Source: Elephas maximus indicus (lineage: Eukaryota > Chordata > Mammalia > Proboscidea > Elephantidae). Taken from it: a stretch of 64,000 nt of DNA. Within the stretch, counting starts at the first letter, position 1. Each line of letters starts with the position of its first letter. The notes below the pieces were generated by a model. The model was not told the DNA's origin. It saw nothing but the letters and a program-made list of their open reading frames with translations, and did no database searches. The position numbers were made by a program, and so were the translations under genes. Of this stretch, positions 21,323-33,290 are shown piece by piece. The stretch covers positions 84,024,001 through 84,088,000 of the forward strand of contig NC_064820.1 in NCBI RefSeq assembly GCF_024166365.1, in the 5' to 3' direction.

Positions 21323-22055
21323 GTCACATTGAGCGGAACCTGGGGTTTCTACCTGGCAACAAAAGAGTCCAAGTTTTTGCTCCCTTCCATATCCAGCCAG
21401 AATGGCAGCTTCAGCTTGCTGTGCTCCTCTGGAGAGGTTTATTCCTGCCACCTCCCAGTGCGCTGTATCCCAAGCCTCATGCAAGAAGAATGAGAGAAAT
21501 AGAACTAATTTCCACAGAGGCCATAATGTAGAAAATACTGCTTCTTTTTCCCTGCTAAATCAAACATTTGGGCCAGCTTTACCTACAAATCTTTTTTCCC
21601 GGTTGCAATATAGTGGCATTCATTTGACAAATATTTATTGGTAGCCTCCTTTGTGTCAGGCAGTATACTAGGCAGTGGCCTGCATTTATTACCATCGATG
21701 CTTTAGGATTAATTTGGAGAGCATGGAAGCTTGATGTTCTCACTAAAGGCCTGCAATCATCTAATAAAAAGATCTCTTTGAAATGTAGTAGAAAAACCTA
21801 TACGCAGTCACATAAGGCAGTGATAAGCTGTTAAATAAGTAGCCTTTGGAAAACATGCTCTTGCACTTAACATTTTAAGGAACAGCATATGTAAAAAGAA
21901 TATAATGGGAAAAATAATAAATGTCCCTAAAGCCACCCAGGTAAGTTTTCTCTATAAGGATTACCACACTGAATAATGATGTGGTTGACAAATGGGGTGG
22001 GGGGGGGCAGGTATTAAGAAGTGGTGGTACCCAGCATTGCTAGCTCTAATCAAAA
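21323..22055. other. Intergenic, nothing recognised
   Basis: About 730 bp. Short overlapping frames on both strands at 21244-21644 have no known domain. A G-run lies at about 21999-22007. Confidence 0.5.
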
Positions 22056-23412
22056 AACAGGAAATAACAAATGTTGGAGAGGCAGCAGGGAGATTGGAAC
22101 TCTTATGCACTGCTGGTGGAAATGCAAAATGATACAACCATTTTGGAAAATGAGATGGCACTTCCTTAGAAACCTAGAAATAGAAATACCATATGATCCA
22201 GCAATCCCACCCCTAGGAACATATCCTAGAGTAGTAAGAGTCATCACAGGAATAGACACATGCACACCCAGGTTCACTGCAGCATTGTTCACAATAGCAA
22301 AAATGTGGAAACAGCCTAGATGCCCATCAACAGATGAATGGATAAACAGTGGTACATACATACAATAGAGTATTATGCAACAATAAAGAACAACGATGAA
22401 TCTGTGAAGTATCTATAATATGGATGAATCAGGAGGGCATTATGCTGAGTGAAATAAGGCAATCACAAAAGGACAAATATTGCATGAGACCACACACGAA
22501 GAAACAATCTTTGATGGTTACAAGGGAGGGGAGGGGTAGGGATGGAAAAATATTAAACAGACAATAGATAAGTGGTAACTTAGGTGAAGGGTAAGACAGT
22601 ACACAATACTGGGGAAGCCAGCACAACTTGCCTGAGGCAAGGTCATGGAAGCTCCATAGATAAATCCAAACTCCCTGAGGGACTGAACTGCTGGGCTGAG
22701 GCCTGTGGGGACCATGATCTCGGGGAACATCTAGCTCAACGGGCATAACAGAGTTTAAAAAGAATATGTTCTACATTCTACTTTGGTGAATGGTGTCTGC
22801 GGTCTTAAAAGCCTGTGGGTGGCCATTTAGGATACTCCACTGGTCTCACCCCTTCAGGAGCAAGGAAGAATAAAGAAAACTAAAGATACAAGGGAAAGAT
22901 TAGTCCAAAGGACTAATGGACCACACCTCCCATGGTCTTCACCAGATCGAGGTCAGTACAACTAGATGGTGCCCGGCTACCACCACTGACTGCTCTGACA
23001 GGGATCAAAATAGAGGGTCCCGGGCAGAGCTAGAGAAAAATGTAGAACAAAATTCTAACTCAAAAAGAAAGACCAGACTTGCTGGCCTGACAAAGACTGA
23101 AGAAACCATGAAAGTACGGCCCCCGGACACCTTCTCAGCTCAGTAATGATGCCACTCCTGAGGTTCACCCTTCAGCCAAAGATTGGACAGGCCCATAAAA
23201 CCAAATGAGACTAAAGGGGCACACCAGCCCTGGGACAAGGACTAGAGGGCAGGAAGGGACAGGAAAACTGGTAATAGGGAATCCAAGGTTAAGAAGGGAG
23301 AGTGCTGACATGTCGTGGGGTTGTTAACCAATATCATAAAACAATATGTGTACTGTTTAATGAGAAACTAGTTCTGTAAACCTTCATCTAAAGTACAATT
23401 TAAAAAAAGGTG
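22056..23412 (+). repeat. L1 LINE 3' end (last part of ORF2 and 3' UTR)
   Basis: 'taacaaatgttggagaggca', 'gcaatcccacccctaggaac', 'ttgttcacaatagcaaaaat' and 'catcaacagatgaatggata' are the classic L1 ORF2 3' end. A long 3' UTR runs to 'acttagttctgt...aaagtacaattt' plus an A-run at about 23400. Frames within are decayed. Confidence 0.9.
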
Positions 23413-23540
23413 GGGGGGTGTGGCAGCAAAGGACCCGTTGAAAATGTGTTACTTGGTCCTTTGCCTGTACGATATCAATAGCTGTAGGGAAAACTGTTGT
23501 TTATGTTGACTTGACCAAATGTCAGGGAGGTAGGATTGTT

Positions 23541-23698
23541 CTTGTTAGTGGCAATGCAGCAGATTCTGACTCATGGTGACCCCATGTGTGCAGGGTAGAA
23601 CTGCTCCATGGGGTTTTCAAGGCTGTGACCTTTCAGAAGAAGCACACCAGGCTTCCTGGGTAAGTTTGAACCGCCAACTTTTCAGCTAGTAATCAGGT
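23541..23698 (-). repeat. AfroSINE
   Basis: 'ttctgactcatggtgacccc', 'gctccatggggttttcaagg' and 'accgccaacttttcagctag'. The head end is lost. Confidence 0.88.
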
Positions 23699-23699
23699 A

Positions 23700-24560
23700 A
23701 AGAATAGCAGACCTGTGTTCAAGGCCCTACCAGTTCCAATAAAGACATCTGTGATGTTGGACAAGTCATTGAGTCACTTTGAGCCTCAACATCAAACAAA
23801 GTCGAGAGAATAATATCTGCCTGAAATATCTCGCAGAGTTGTTATGTTATCCAGCTTGGGGTCTTGTACAAATAAGCTTTCAGTAATGAGCGCCCGCAAC
23901 TGGTTCCTCTCTTTTGACATAATTGGGGGCTCCAACCAGAATTTCAAGCCCCAGCTATGCCTGCCACTTTTTTTTGTACTCAATTCATGAGATAGAGAAG
24001 AGCGGACTGCTCTGGTGCCATTCCCTTCACCACCTCTAACTCGACAGCTGCAGAAACCTGCTCCCTGAAGGCTCAGACTCCCCTGGTGCTGACAGAGCCC
24101 TCCCCAAGTCATTCTGGTTGCTGCCCCAGGGCTCTCTCCTGAGCAACTGGCAAACAGCCCACTGGTAAACAGCCAAAAATGTGCGAGAGTTAATGTCCAC
24201 GGGACAACCCTCAATCAGTGGGGAACAGAGCCCATGAATTAATGCTCCAGCATTCTGTCCTTCCAAGTAGACAATTCCAATAGATACTCTGGATGATTCT
24301 CGGGGTTCCCAACAGAAACAATGTAATCCTCATTGACCACAGCAGCCACCTCTATAGGGCACCTGCATTTGGGCTCTTCCTCATTCCCTCTCTCACTCTC
24401 CCCACATCCTATTCTGGCTTCCGGGAGTCACAACCTGGATAAACTACCAGAAACCAAGTCCTTATCTCAGGTTCTACTTTTGAAGGAACCCAGCCGAAGA
24501 CAACATGATCCTTAAATTTAAATTAATTTCTTTAATGTTTTATAGCACGCATGTGTATAT
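23700..24560. other. Intergenic, partly GC-rich, unidentified
   Basis: Reverse-strand frames of 140 and 76 codons (23792-24214, 24036-24266) overlap here. They show no signal I trust, no splice structure and no known domain. Could be an LTR-type repeat. Confidence 0.4.
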
Positions 24561-24568
24561 ATGTATGT

Positions 24569-24970
24569 TGCTGTTGTTAGGTGCCGTTGTGTCAATTTTC
24601 CCTCATAGTGATCCCATGTAACAGAATAGAACTGCCCCATAGGGTTTTCTAGGCTGTAATCTTAACGGAGGAGGCTTGGTGGAGCAGTGTTAAGCATTTG
24701 GCTGGTAACTGAAAGGTTGGCAGTTTGAACCCACCATGGGAGAAAGACGTGGCACTCTGCTCCTGTAAAGATTTACAGCCTAGGAAATCCTATGAGGGGC
24801 AGTTCTTTTCTATCCTATAGGGTCACTATGAGTCAGAATCAGCTTGACAGTACACAACAAGAATCTTTACCAGAGCAGATCACCAGGTTTTTTTTCCTGC
24901 TGGGTAGGTTTGAACTGCCAACCTCTTGGTTAGCAGCCAAGTGCTTAACTGTTGCACCACCAGGTCTCCT
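24569..24970 (-). repeat. AfroSINE split by an opposite-strand AfroSINE
   Basis: Reverse copy in two halves: 24569-24657 ('gttgctgttgttaggtgccg') and 24862-24970 ('cttggttagcagccaagtgc', 'tgttgcaccaccaggtctcc'). The halves join in register once the insert is removed. Confidence 0.92.
24667..24861 (+). repeat. AfroSINE nested in an AfroSINE
   Basis: Plus copy with head 'aggcttggtggagcagtg', B box 'ggcagtttgaacccacca' and tail 'gacagtacacaacaa'. Flanked by aatcttaac (24658-24666) and aatctttac (24862-24870). Confidence 0.92.
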
Positions 24971-24975
24971 TATAC

Positions 24976-25012
24976 ATATGTATGTATGTGTGTATATATG
25001 TATATATGAATG
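24976..25012. repeat. TATG/TGTA-rich microsatellite
   Basis: Imperfect 'tatgtatgtatgtgtgtata' tract after the SINE nest. Confidence 0.85.
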
Positions 25013-26220
25013 ATACAAGCAGTTCTTAGTGTACAAATAGTTGTATTCTAAAGTATATTTATACATTTAAAAATAGCTTTGGACTTGAAACATATTTTCC
25101 CTCTTTGGAAGGTGGTTGGCTTCCCAAGCCAGTCCACAAAGTTCCCACTCTGGGGGTGAAATGGGAGAGGGTGGTCAGGGAAGGCTTTACCAGGGAAAAC
25201 TTTGACCTGAATCTTAAAGGATACACAGGAAAACAGAGACAACAGCACATTCCAGGTGGAAGAACTCCAAGAATACAGTTTTGAATTCTCACCCCAACAA
25301 TATGGAACCTAATATGCGTACATAGCTCTTTATAGCTTAACTACAGGGATTTTAAAAGCAGGATGGTCTAAAAAGAGTAACTGTCCTGTCTCTCCCAGGA
25401 GTGCTAAAGGCAGGTTGTTGAATACTCAAAGCAGAGAAGCAAGATAAGTAAGATTCATTTTTATTTCAGAAGAAAATAAGGTTGAGTGGGTAAAGTTGTT
25501 TCGAGATTTGCGTTTCCTGTGGCATAACAAACTAATCCCAAAACGAGCTGACCAGGCATAGGGTGAAGGCATAGGGAGGGATGGTCCTAGAAAGCAGGCT
25601 TTGTGGGAGAAAGAGAAGGAAACGGAACCTCCAAACGTTGACCAGGATAGGGGTAGAAGAGAAGTTCTGCCTGCTGGGGGCTATTGGGCAGGGGTGGCCA
25701 TTCCTTTGTCAATCACTGGTTGCCTTTTGGCACAGAAAGAGAGCTGAGAATGTAATTACCACATTGGGAGGATACTTCTGGGAAACTGTGAGTGTCCAGA
25801 ATTAATAGGAGCTTTTTTTAGAGGACTCCTTTGTGGAAAGCCAGGAGGCTCTGGACAAGCTGAGATCTGTGAGCTCTAGGGATGCATTTTTACCTGTGTT
25901 GGAGGAAGACCTGAACAGCCCAGCAAAAGCAAAATTCTCTGCTGCTTCTCCAGGCAACTAGGGAATTGAAAGTGAAGGTTCAGCTGTGGGCAGAAGTTGG
26001 AGGCATGAGCAAGAGCCAAAGGCACCCTCGGAGCCAGATTGAGGAAGTGCTTGCTGACCAGAAGGGGAAAGCAAATACAGCACCCTGGAAAAAAGCTGTT
26101 TTAAACTTTAAATTTATGCCAAGCCAATTGCAAAAACAAACCTGAAAAGTCACTTAGCTTTATCTTCTAATTTTACATCTGAAGAATCCAAGGCCCTTAA
26201 AAAGGGAGTCCAAAAAAAAA
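25013..26220. other. Intergenic, nothing recognised
   Basis: 1.2 kb without a gene. The piece at 25160-25260 ('tttgacctgaatcttaaagg', 'acagcacattccaggtgg') resembles widespread ancient repeats. The 74-codon frame at 25581-25805 (+) has no recognisable domain. Confidence 0.5.
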
Positions 26221-26221
26221 A

Positions 26222-26383
26222 AAACCAAACCCGTTGCCGTCGAGTCAATTCCAACTCCTAGCGATCCTATGGTACAGAGTAGAACTGCCCCGTAGAGTTT
26301 CCAAGGAGTGCCTGGCAGATTTGAACTGTTGACCTTTAGGTTAGCAGCCATAGCTCTTAACCACTACACCACCAGGATTTCCA
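26222..26383 (-). repeat. AfroSINE, short subtype
   Basis: A-run, then 'ccaaacccgttgccgtcgag', 'actgccccgtagagtttcca', 'aggttagcagccatagctct', ending 'ccaccaggatttcc'. Confidence 0.93.
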
Positions 26384-27343
26384 AACGGGGAGTACTTGTG
26401 TGATATGATTGATGAGTGTGGTATGCTGGGATAAATGTTGAGTATGCTCAGTGCAATGGACAGAGGGAATGAAGTACTACCAGAAAAGATAAAGCAAAGC
26501 AGGAATGTAAATCCAGGGAGGAGAGTTTTAAGTGAAAAATCCACTCCCACTATCCCTTCATTAGGATACTGGGCAGTGGCAATGAAAAATCACTGAAGCT
26601 AGTGACAGTAGGAAAACATAAGGAAAGTGGATCATTCAGTTTGGAGGCTATTTGCAGGGAACTGAGACCAAAGGACATCTCATATATTTCTGATAACCTC
26701 AAATATACCTTCTATTTACAGCAGAAGTTCAAAGCTTAAATGCCTCCAAAGTGAGGTAAACATATGAACCACAACAGTGTAGGACAGCTAGGTATGGTGC
26801 AGACTGGAAAATAGGAGAGTGTTTTAAAAACACTGACCTTGCCTGAAGAAATGCAGTGGTTGGCCATGTTTTTCCTTTGAGTCACCAGTTTGCAACCACT
26901 GTTCTTCACAGTGTTAAAACATAAAACATCTTCAACAGTTTGAGGCTGAAAGAAACATTTTTAGTCTAAAAAGAACTATGAAAACCCAGTTTAAAGATGA
27001 TTCAATTCACCCAACGGAATTGCAAATAAAAAGTCCTGTCTTTTTCCCATCTACATATTGATAAAGGGGTTATTTTTTCTTTTTCCAGTAGGTATGCCAT
27101 TTATTTATTTTTCTTGCCTTATTCCACTTGACAGGATCATGAGTGCAATATTGAATGAAACTGATAGGAAATTAGTAAAATATCTTTGTGTTTTCCTGAT
27201 CTTAGGTACAAAACATTAATTATTTCACCATTAAGTCTGATGCTAGTATAGATTTTTCCTGAGTACACTTTATAAGCATGAGGAAATTCCCTTATATTCC
27301 AAGTTTGTTTAGAATTTTTGTCATAAATGGGTGTTGGTTTTTT
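26384..27343. other. Intergenic, nothing recognised
   Basis: About 960 bp of AT-rich DNA. No gene, no nameable repeat. Confidence 0.55.
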
Positions 27344-28075
27344 TAAATGCTTTTTTTTTTATTGTGCTTTACATGAAGGTTTACAGAACAAATTAGTTTC
27401 TCATTAAACAATTCATACACATATTGCTTTGTATCACTGAGTGCCAACCCCATGACATGTCACACTCTCTCCTTATTGACTTGGATTCCCCATTTCCATA
27501 CATCTAGCTTTCCTGTCCCCTCCTGCCTTCTTGTCCTTGTCCTTGTCCTTGCCCTGGACTGGTGTGCCCATTTAGTCTTGTATACGTGGTTGAGTTATGT
27601 GTATTATTGTTTGTTTTATGGGCCTGTCTAATCTTTGACTAAAAGGTGAGCCTATGGAGTGACTTCATTACTGAGTTAAAAGGGCACCCGGAGGCCATAC
27701 TCTCGGGATTTCTACAGGCTCCATCAGACCAGTAAGTCTGGTCTTTTTGTGTGGGTGTGAGTTAGAATTTTTTTCAACATTTTCTCCAGCCCTGTCTGGG
27801 ACCCTCTATTGTGATCCCCGTCAGAGCAGTCAGTCAGTAATGGTAGCTGGACACCATCTAGTTGTGCTGGACTCAGTCTGGTGGAGGCTGTGATAGTTGT
27901 GGTCCACTAGTCCAAAAGGGCTAATCTTCCCCTTGTGTCTTTGGTTTTCTTCATTATGCCTTGCTCCAGATGGGGTGGGACCAGTGGAGTATCTTAGATG
28001 GTGACTCACAAGCTTTTAAGATTAAAAGAAATACTTTAGAACTTAAAATAATGGTATCTATCTCCCCCCTTGGAA
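27344..28075 (-). repeat. L1 LINE 3' UTR
   Basis: Reverse complement of the 3' UTR at 22400-23412: 'atgaaggtttacagaacaaa', 'tgggaccctctattgtgatc', 'gccttgctccagatggggtg'. A short ttgtcc-type hexamer repeat sits at 27531-27555. 5'-truncated. Confidence 0.88.
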
Positions 28076-28104
28076 AAAAAGGGAGAGATATCCTTTATCT
28101 CAAG

Positions 28105-28310
28105 GAGCCCTGGTGGCACAAACAGTTAAGCACTCGTCTGCTAACCTAAAGGTTGGAGGTTCGGACCCACCCAGTAGCTCTGCAGGAGAAAGACCTGGTG
28201 ATTTTCTTCCATAAAGGTTACAGCCAAGAAAGCCCTGTGGGGCAGTTCAACTCTGTCACATGGGGTTGGTATGAGTAGAAATCAATTCAATGGCATCTAA
28301 CAACAACATT
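28105..28310 (+). repeat. AfroSINE with perfect target-site duplication
   Basis: Head 'gagccctggtggcacaaac' and tail 'ggcatctaacaacaaca'. Flanked by identical 12-bp copies of ctttatctcaag at 28093-28104 and 28311-28322. Confidence 0.95.
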
Positions 28311-29759
28311 CTTTATCTCAAGCACCATGTTGGTTCAAAATCTAAAAATCAGTTTATGTAACATATCTTATCAATAGAATAAAAAGTAAAAATTGCTTTT
28401 TGGGTGTGAGTGTGTGTGTGTGATCATCTCACTAGACACAGAAAAAGCATTTCACAATATCCAACACTTTTTCATGGTTTAAAAAAACTCATTAAACTAG
28501 GAATAAAAGGGAACTCTTCAACCTAATAAAGAGCATCTATGAAAAAGTCACAGATAACATCACACCTAATAGTGTAGGATTAGATGCTTTCCCCCAAAGT
28601 TCAGGAACAAGACAAGGATGCCTACTTTTACCACTTACATTCAGCATTGTACTGGAGGTTCTAACTAGGGCAATTTGGCAAGAAAAAGAAATGGAAAGCA
28701 TCCAAATTATAAAGAAAGAATTAAAACTATTTCTATTCACAGGGTGAGAAATCTTGTATATAGAAAAGTCTAATGAATTCACTAAAAAAAAACTATTAGA
28801 ATAATAAATAAGTTCAGCAAGGTTACAGGATACAAGACAAAGAGAAAAAAAATCAGTTGTGTGTCTATATGCTTGCAGTGAACAATCTGGAAATGAAATT
28901 AAGAAAACAATTCCATTTATAATAGCATCAAAAAGAATAAAATACTTAGGAATAAATTTAATAAAAAAAAGTGCAAAACATATACTGAAAACATTGTCAA
29001 AAAATTGAAGAAGATCTGAATAAATGGAAAAACATTCCATGTTTATGGCTGATAAGATCTAAGATTAAGATGGCAATATTCACCAAACTGATCTACATAT
29101 TCAATGCGATCTCCATCAGAATCCCAGCTGAATGAAATTGACAAATTGATTTAATTTCATATGGAATTGCAAGGGACCCAGAATATCCAAAACAATCCTG
29201 AAAAAGAAGAACAAAGTAGGAGAGCCCAGAGTTCCTGATTTCAAATTTTATTACAAGGCATAATACTCAATACAGTATAGTACTGGCACAAGGATAGACA
29301 TACAGATCAATGGAATAGAGTTGAAAGTCCAGAAACAAACCCATACATATATATATGGTTAACTGATTTTCAACAAGGGTGCCAAGACCATCCAATGGGG
29401 AAATAATAGTCTCTTCAAGAAACGGTGCTTGGACAACTGGATTTCCACATGCAGAAGAATGAAGTTGGACCCCTACCTCACATCATAGATGAAAATTACC
29501 TCAAAATAGATCAAAGACCTAAGTGCAAGCACTAAAACCATAAAACTCTTAGAAGAAAATATAGGAACAAATGTTTATTACCTTAGATTTGGCAGTGGTT
29601 TCTTAGGTATGACACAAAAAGCTTGAGCAGAAAAAATTAAAAAATTATAAAATAAATTAGATGTCAACAAAATTAGAAACATTTGTGTTTCAAAGGATTA
29701 CCATAAAGAAAGTAAAAGAACAACCCACAGAATGGGAGGAAATGTTTGCAGATTATATA

Positions 29760-31063
29760 CGGGCAGTCTCTGAGTTATGAATGTTCAACTCATGGACAGT
29801 TCGTACTTAAGAATGGATTGCCATAAAGCCCATTATATTAAAAATTTGAGTTAAATACAATGGTTCATAATAACAAATGTACGCACTACTTTGTGATGCT
29901 TATGAAAACACAGCATGGTTTGGAAGTGTTTCTTAAGTGCTTTATACACATAGAAAGGTAAAATATATACTATATACTAACAATGGGGTACCAAGGGGAT
30001 ACTGAGTGGTTTAAAGTCAGGAAAGGTGTGTGTCAGGCTTGTATCCTTTCACCATACCTATTCAATCTGTATGCTGAGCAAATAATCCAAGAAGCTGGAC
30101 TATATGAAGAAGAACAGGGCATCAGGATTGGAGGAAGACTCATTAACAACCTGCATTATGCAGATGACATGACCTTGCTTTCTGAAAGTGAAGAGGACTT
30201 GAAGCACTTACTGATGAAAATCAAAGACCACAGCCTTGGATTACACGTCAACATGGAGGAAAAAAAAATCTTCACAACTGGACCAATATGCCACATCATG
30301 ATAAACAGAGAAAAGATTGAAGTTGTCAAGGATTTCATTTTACTTAGATCCACAATCAACAGCCATGGAAGCAACAGTCAAGAAATCAAAAGACACATTG
30401 CATTGGGTAAATCTTCTGCAAAGGACCTCTTTAAAGTGTTGAAAAGCAAAGATGTCACCTTGAGGACTAAGGTGTGCCTGACTCAAGGCATGGTATTTTC
30501 AATCGCATCATATGCATGTGAAAGCTGGACAATGAATAAGGAAGACCAAAGAAGAATTGACTCCTTTGAATTGTGGTGTTGATGAAGAATATTGAATATA
30601 CCATGGACCGCCAAAAGAAGAACAAATCTGTCTTGGAAAAAGTACAGCCAGAATGCTCCTTGGAAGCAAGGATGGTGAGACTGCGTCTTACATACTTAGG
30701 ACATGTTGTCAGGAGGGATTAGTCCCTGGAGAAGGACATCATGCTTGGTAAAGTACAGGGTCAGTGGAAAAAAGGAAGACCTTCAACGAGATGGATTGAC
30801 ACAGTGGCTGCAGCAATGGGCTCAAGCATAACAATGGTTGTGGGGATGGAACAGGACCGGGCAGTGTTTTGTTCTGTGGTACATAGGGTCGCTACGAGTT
30901 GGAACTGACTGGACAGCACCTAACAACAACAACAACAACACAACAAGACTAACATTTGACTGACCCTAAAGAAGAACCGTATGTACCTGTTCCAACTTAC
31001 CTATAAATTTGACTTAAATACAGACTTAGGAACTGATCTCGTTTGTAACCCAGGGATTGCTTG
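29760..31063. mobile_element. Tc1/mariner-like DNA element (two ends) carrying an RTE LINE
   Basis: Left end 'cgggcagtctctgagtta' and the reverse complement of the right end, 'caagcaatccctgggtta', agree at about 13 of 18 bases. TA flanks both ends (29758-29759, 31064-31065) inside the L1. Without the RTE insert about 330 bp remain, so it is a non-autonomous element. Confidence 0.75.
29983..30947 (+). mobile_element. RTE-clade LINE, 5'-truncated, with reverse-transcriptase fragment
   Basis: An open frame of 199 codons (29983-30582) carries the end of an RTE reverse transcriptase. 'ILSPYLFNLYAE' is at residues 21-32 and the catalytic YADD at 59-62. A TGA then replaces the expected Trp of the WCW motif. 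Downstream sequence matches the RTE C-terminal region but with an in-frame loss. The 3' end 'ggacagcacctaacaacaac' is the tail shared with AfroSINEs. Flanked by actaaca at 29976-29982 and 30948-30954. The endonuclease half is missing, so it cannot act alone. Confidence 0.9.
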
Positions 31064-32110
31064 TATCTGATAAGGTGCTCTATCCAGAATATATAAAGAA
31101 TCCTTACAATTCAATGATAAAAAGACAAATAACTCAATTTAAAATGGGCAAAGGATCTGAATAGGAAGTTATCCAAGGAAGATATACAAATGGTCAATAA
31201 GCACATAAAAACATGCTCAATGTCATTAGCCATCTGTGAAATGCAAATCAAAACCACAATGAGTTGAGCAACATAATGAAACCATTTAATGTCACTGAAC
31301 TGTACATGTGAAGATTGCTGAACTGGCAAACATTGTTTTACTTATAAATTTATCACATACAAAAAAAGAAGTCCTGCAGTTAAAACAAACAAAAAAAGGA
31401 GCTACTACTTCACACCCAACCAGGATGGTGAGAATCAAAAAGCCAGATAAGTAACAAGTGTTGACAAGGTTGTGGAGAAATTGGAACGCTGATACATTGC
31501 TGGTGCTAATATAAAATGGTGCAGCTGCTTTGGAAAACAGTCTATTAGTTCCTCAGAAGATTAAACATAGACTAGGTATATGCTGAAGAGAAATGAAAAT
31601 ATATGTTCACACGAAAACTTGTATATGAATGTTCATAGCACCATTACTTGTAATAGACCCAAAGTGGAAATAATCCAAACGTCCATCAATTGATTAAAGG
31701 ATAAACAAAATGTGGTATATCCATACAACGGAATATTATTTGGCCATAAAAAGGAATGCAGTGGTGATACATGCTACAACATGGATAAACCTTGAAAACA
31801 TTATGCTACGTGGAAGTAGTCAGTCATGAAAGACCACATATTATATAATTGCATTAATATTAAATGTCTAGAACAGGGAACTCTATATAGTCAGAAAGTA
31901 GATGAATAGTTGCTTAAGGCTGGGGTTAGGGGGAATTGGGGAGGTAATAGCTAAAGGGTATCAGTTTCTTTTTGAGTGATGAAAATGTTCTAAAATTGAG
32001 GTGATGGCTACACCTATCCATGAATATACTAAAAACCACTGAATGTTATACTTTAAATGAGTCAGTTGTATAGTATGTGAATAATATCTTAATAAAGTTG
32101 TTTGAAAAAT

Positions 32111-32776
32111 ATGAAGGGGTGGATCTTGAGATCTAACCCTTGTCTTCCCCTTTGGGGCTTATTTTTTAACCTCAAACACCTTTGTACAAGACCAAGGACT
32201 TCGGTGTTATGACCTCCCTCATCTCATTGCTCTAGCAAAGATCAGAGAACATGGGCAGCCTTCCAAGAACAGCATATTACAGAACTCACTTCCCAACTGG
32301 TATCCAAGCGGACTTGGTCCTTTAGGAATGGGGCAAAGGAACTTCAGAGCTCACGCTGATAACCCTTCTAACTCCCGGAATTCACAGTTGTTTAGTACAA
32401 AGAGGGGGCACCTACGTTACAGCAGTGTGAGGAGTACATAACAGTGTGCATATGTAAAAGGCTCGGTGTTGATGCACCTGGCACATAGTAAATACTTAGT
32501 GAACTATGGATATTATTATCTACTATGGAAATAGTAGGAGAATTAATTTTTAAAAAATAGATCTAAGGGGGGAGGGAGGTAGGACAACAAACAGAGTCTG
32601 AGGAAAAACAAAAATATTTTGACAGCTGTCTATAAATCATTTTGGAAACAGGTGGAGGTGGATAAATGTCTAAATAACAAAAATTCCCTACATTTAAATA
32701 CAACTCCTTTATATACATGTACACACTTAGATGCACATAGAATTTCTCTGGAAAGATAGTTAACAGGTAATAGTGG
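32111..32776. other. Intergenic, nothing recognised
   Basis: About 660 bp after the L1 end; no gene or named repeat. Confidence 0.55.
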
Positions 32777-32800
32777 TTTTTTTTTTTTTTTTTTTTTTTT
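32777..32800. repeat. Poly-T tract
   Basis: About 23 T residues, with a second T-run at 32858-32870. Confidence 0.93.
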
Positions 32801-32882
32801 AGTGGTTACCTCCAGACAGGGGACCTGAGGAACCAGGAACAGCAGCTGAGGAAAGATTTTTTTTTTTTTTTAATTTTGCCTA

Positions 32883-33290
32883 TGTTGTTGTTGTCAGGTG
32901 CCATCGAGTTGGTTCTGACTCACAGCAACGCTATGTACAACAGAACAAACACTGCCTGGTCCTGCACCATCCTCAGAATTGTTATGCTTGAGCCCATTGT
33001 TGCAGCCACTACGTCTCAATCCATTTTGTTGAGGGTCTTCCTCTTTTCACTGACCCTCTACTTTACCAAGCATGATGTCCTTCCCCAGAGATTGATCCCT
33101 CCTGATAGCATGTCCAAAGTATGTGAGACCAATCTCACCATCCTTGCTTCCAAGGAGCATCCTGGCTGTACTTCTTCCAAGACAGATTTGTTCATTCTTT
33201 TGGCAGTCCATGGTATATTCAATATTCTTCTCCAACACCACAATTCAAAGGCATCAATTCTTCTTCAATCTTCCTTATTCAGAGTCAAAA
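32883..33290 (-). mobile_element. RTE LINE 3'-end fragment
   Basis: Reverse-strand copy from 'gttgttgttgtcaggtgcca' to 'cttcttcaatcttccttatt'. Low divergence from 30560-30930. The 140-codon plus-strand frame over it is only the antisense reading. Confidence 0.9.

Larger units (their letters stand above)
28425..32110 (+). repeat. L1 LINE ORF2 3' half and 3' UTR, split by a DNA transposon
   Basis: 'acacagaaaaagcatttcac', 'caggaacaagacaaggatgc' and 'aataaaatacttaggaataa' are L1 reverse-transcriptase-region hallmarks. The element breaks at 29757 and resumes at 31066 ('ctgataaggtgctctatcca'), then runs on through 'ccatacaacggaatattatt' to about 32110 ('cttaataaagttgtttgaa'). About 31266-31395 has an extra foreign piece. 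Stops and indels break the frame. Confidence 0.88.

Noticed and set aside
22021-22368. Overlapping 115- and 103-codon frames on both strands
   Set aside because: They lie in an L1 3' end and are not conserved as a gene.
23792-24214. 140-codon reverse frame with a signal-peptide-like start
   Set aside because: Hydrophobic start is short, the rest has no family resemblance, no splice or promoter support, and a second frame overlaps it. Left as unidentified DNA.
28537-29040. 167-codon reverse-strand frame
   Set aside because: It is the antisense reading of L1 ORF2; the plus strand carries the recognisable LINE sequence.
30921-30946. AAC repeats as a CRISPR-like or coding repeat array
   Set aside because: They are the normal (AAC)n tail of the RTE LINE and AfroSINEs.
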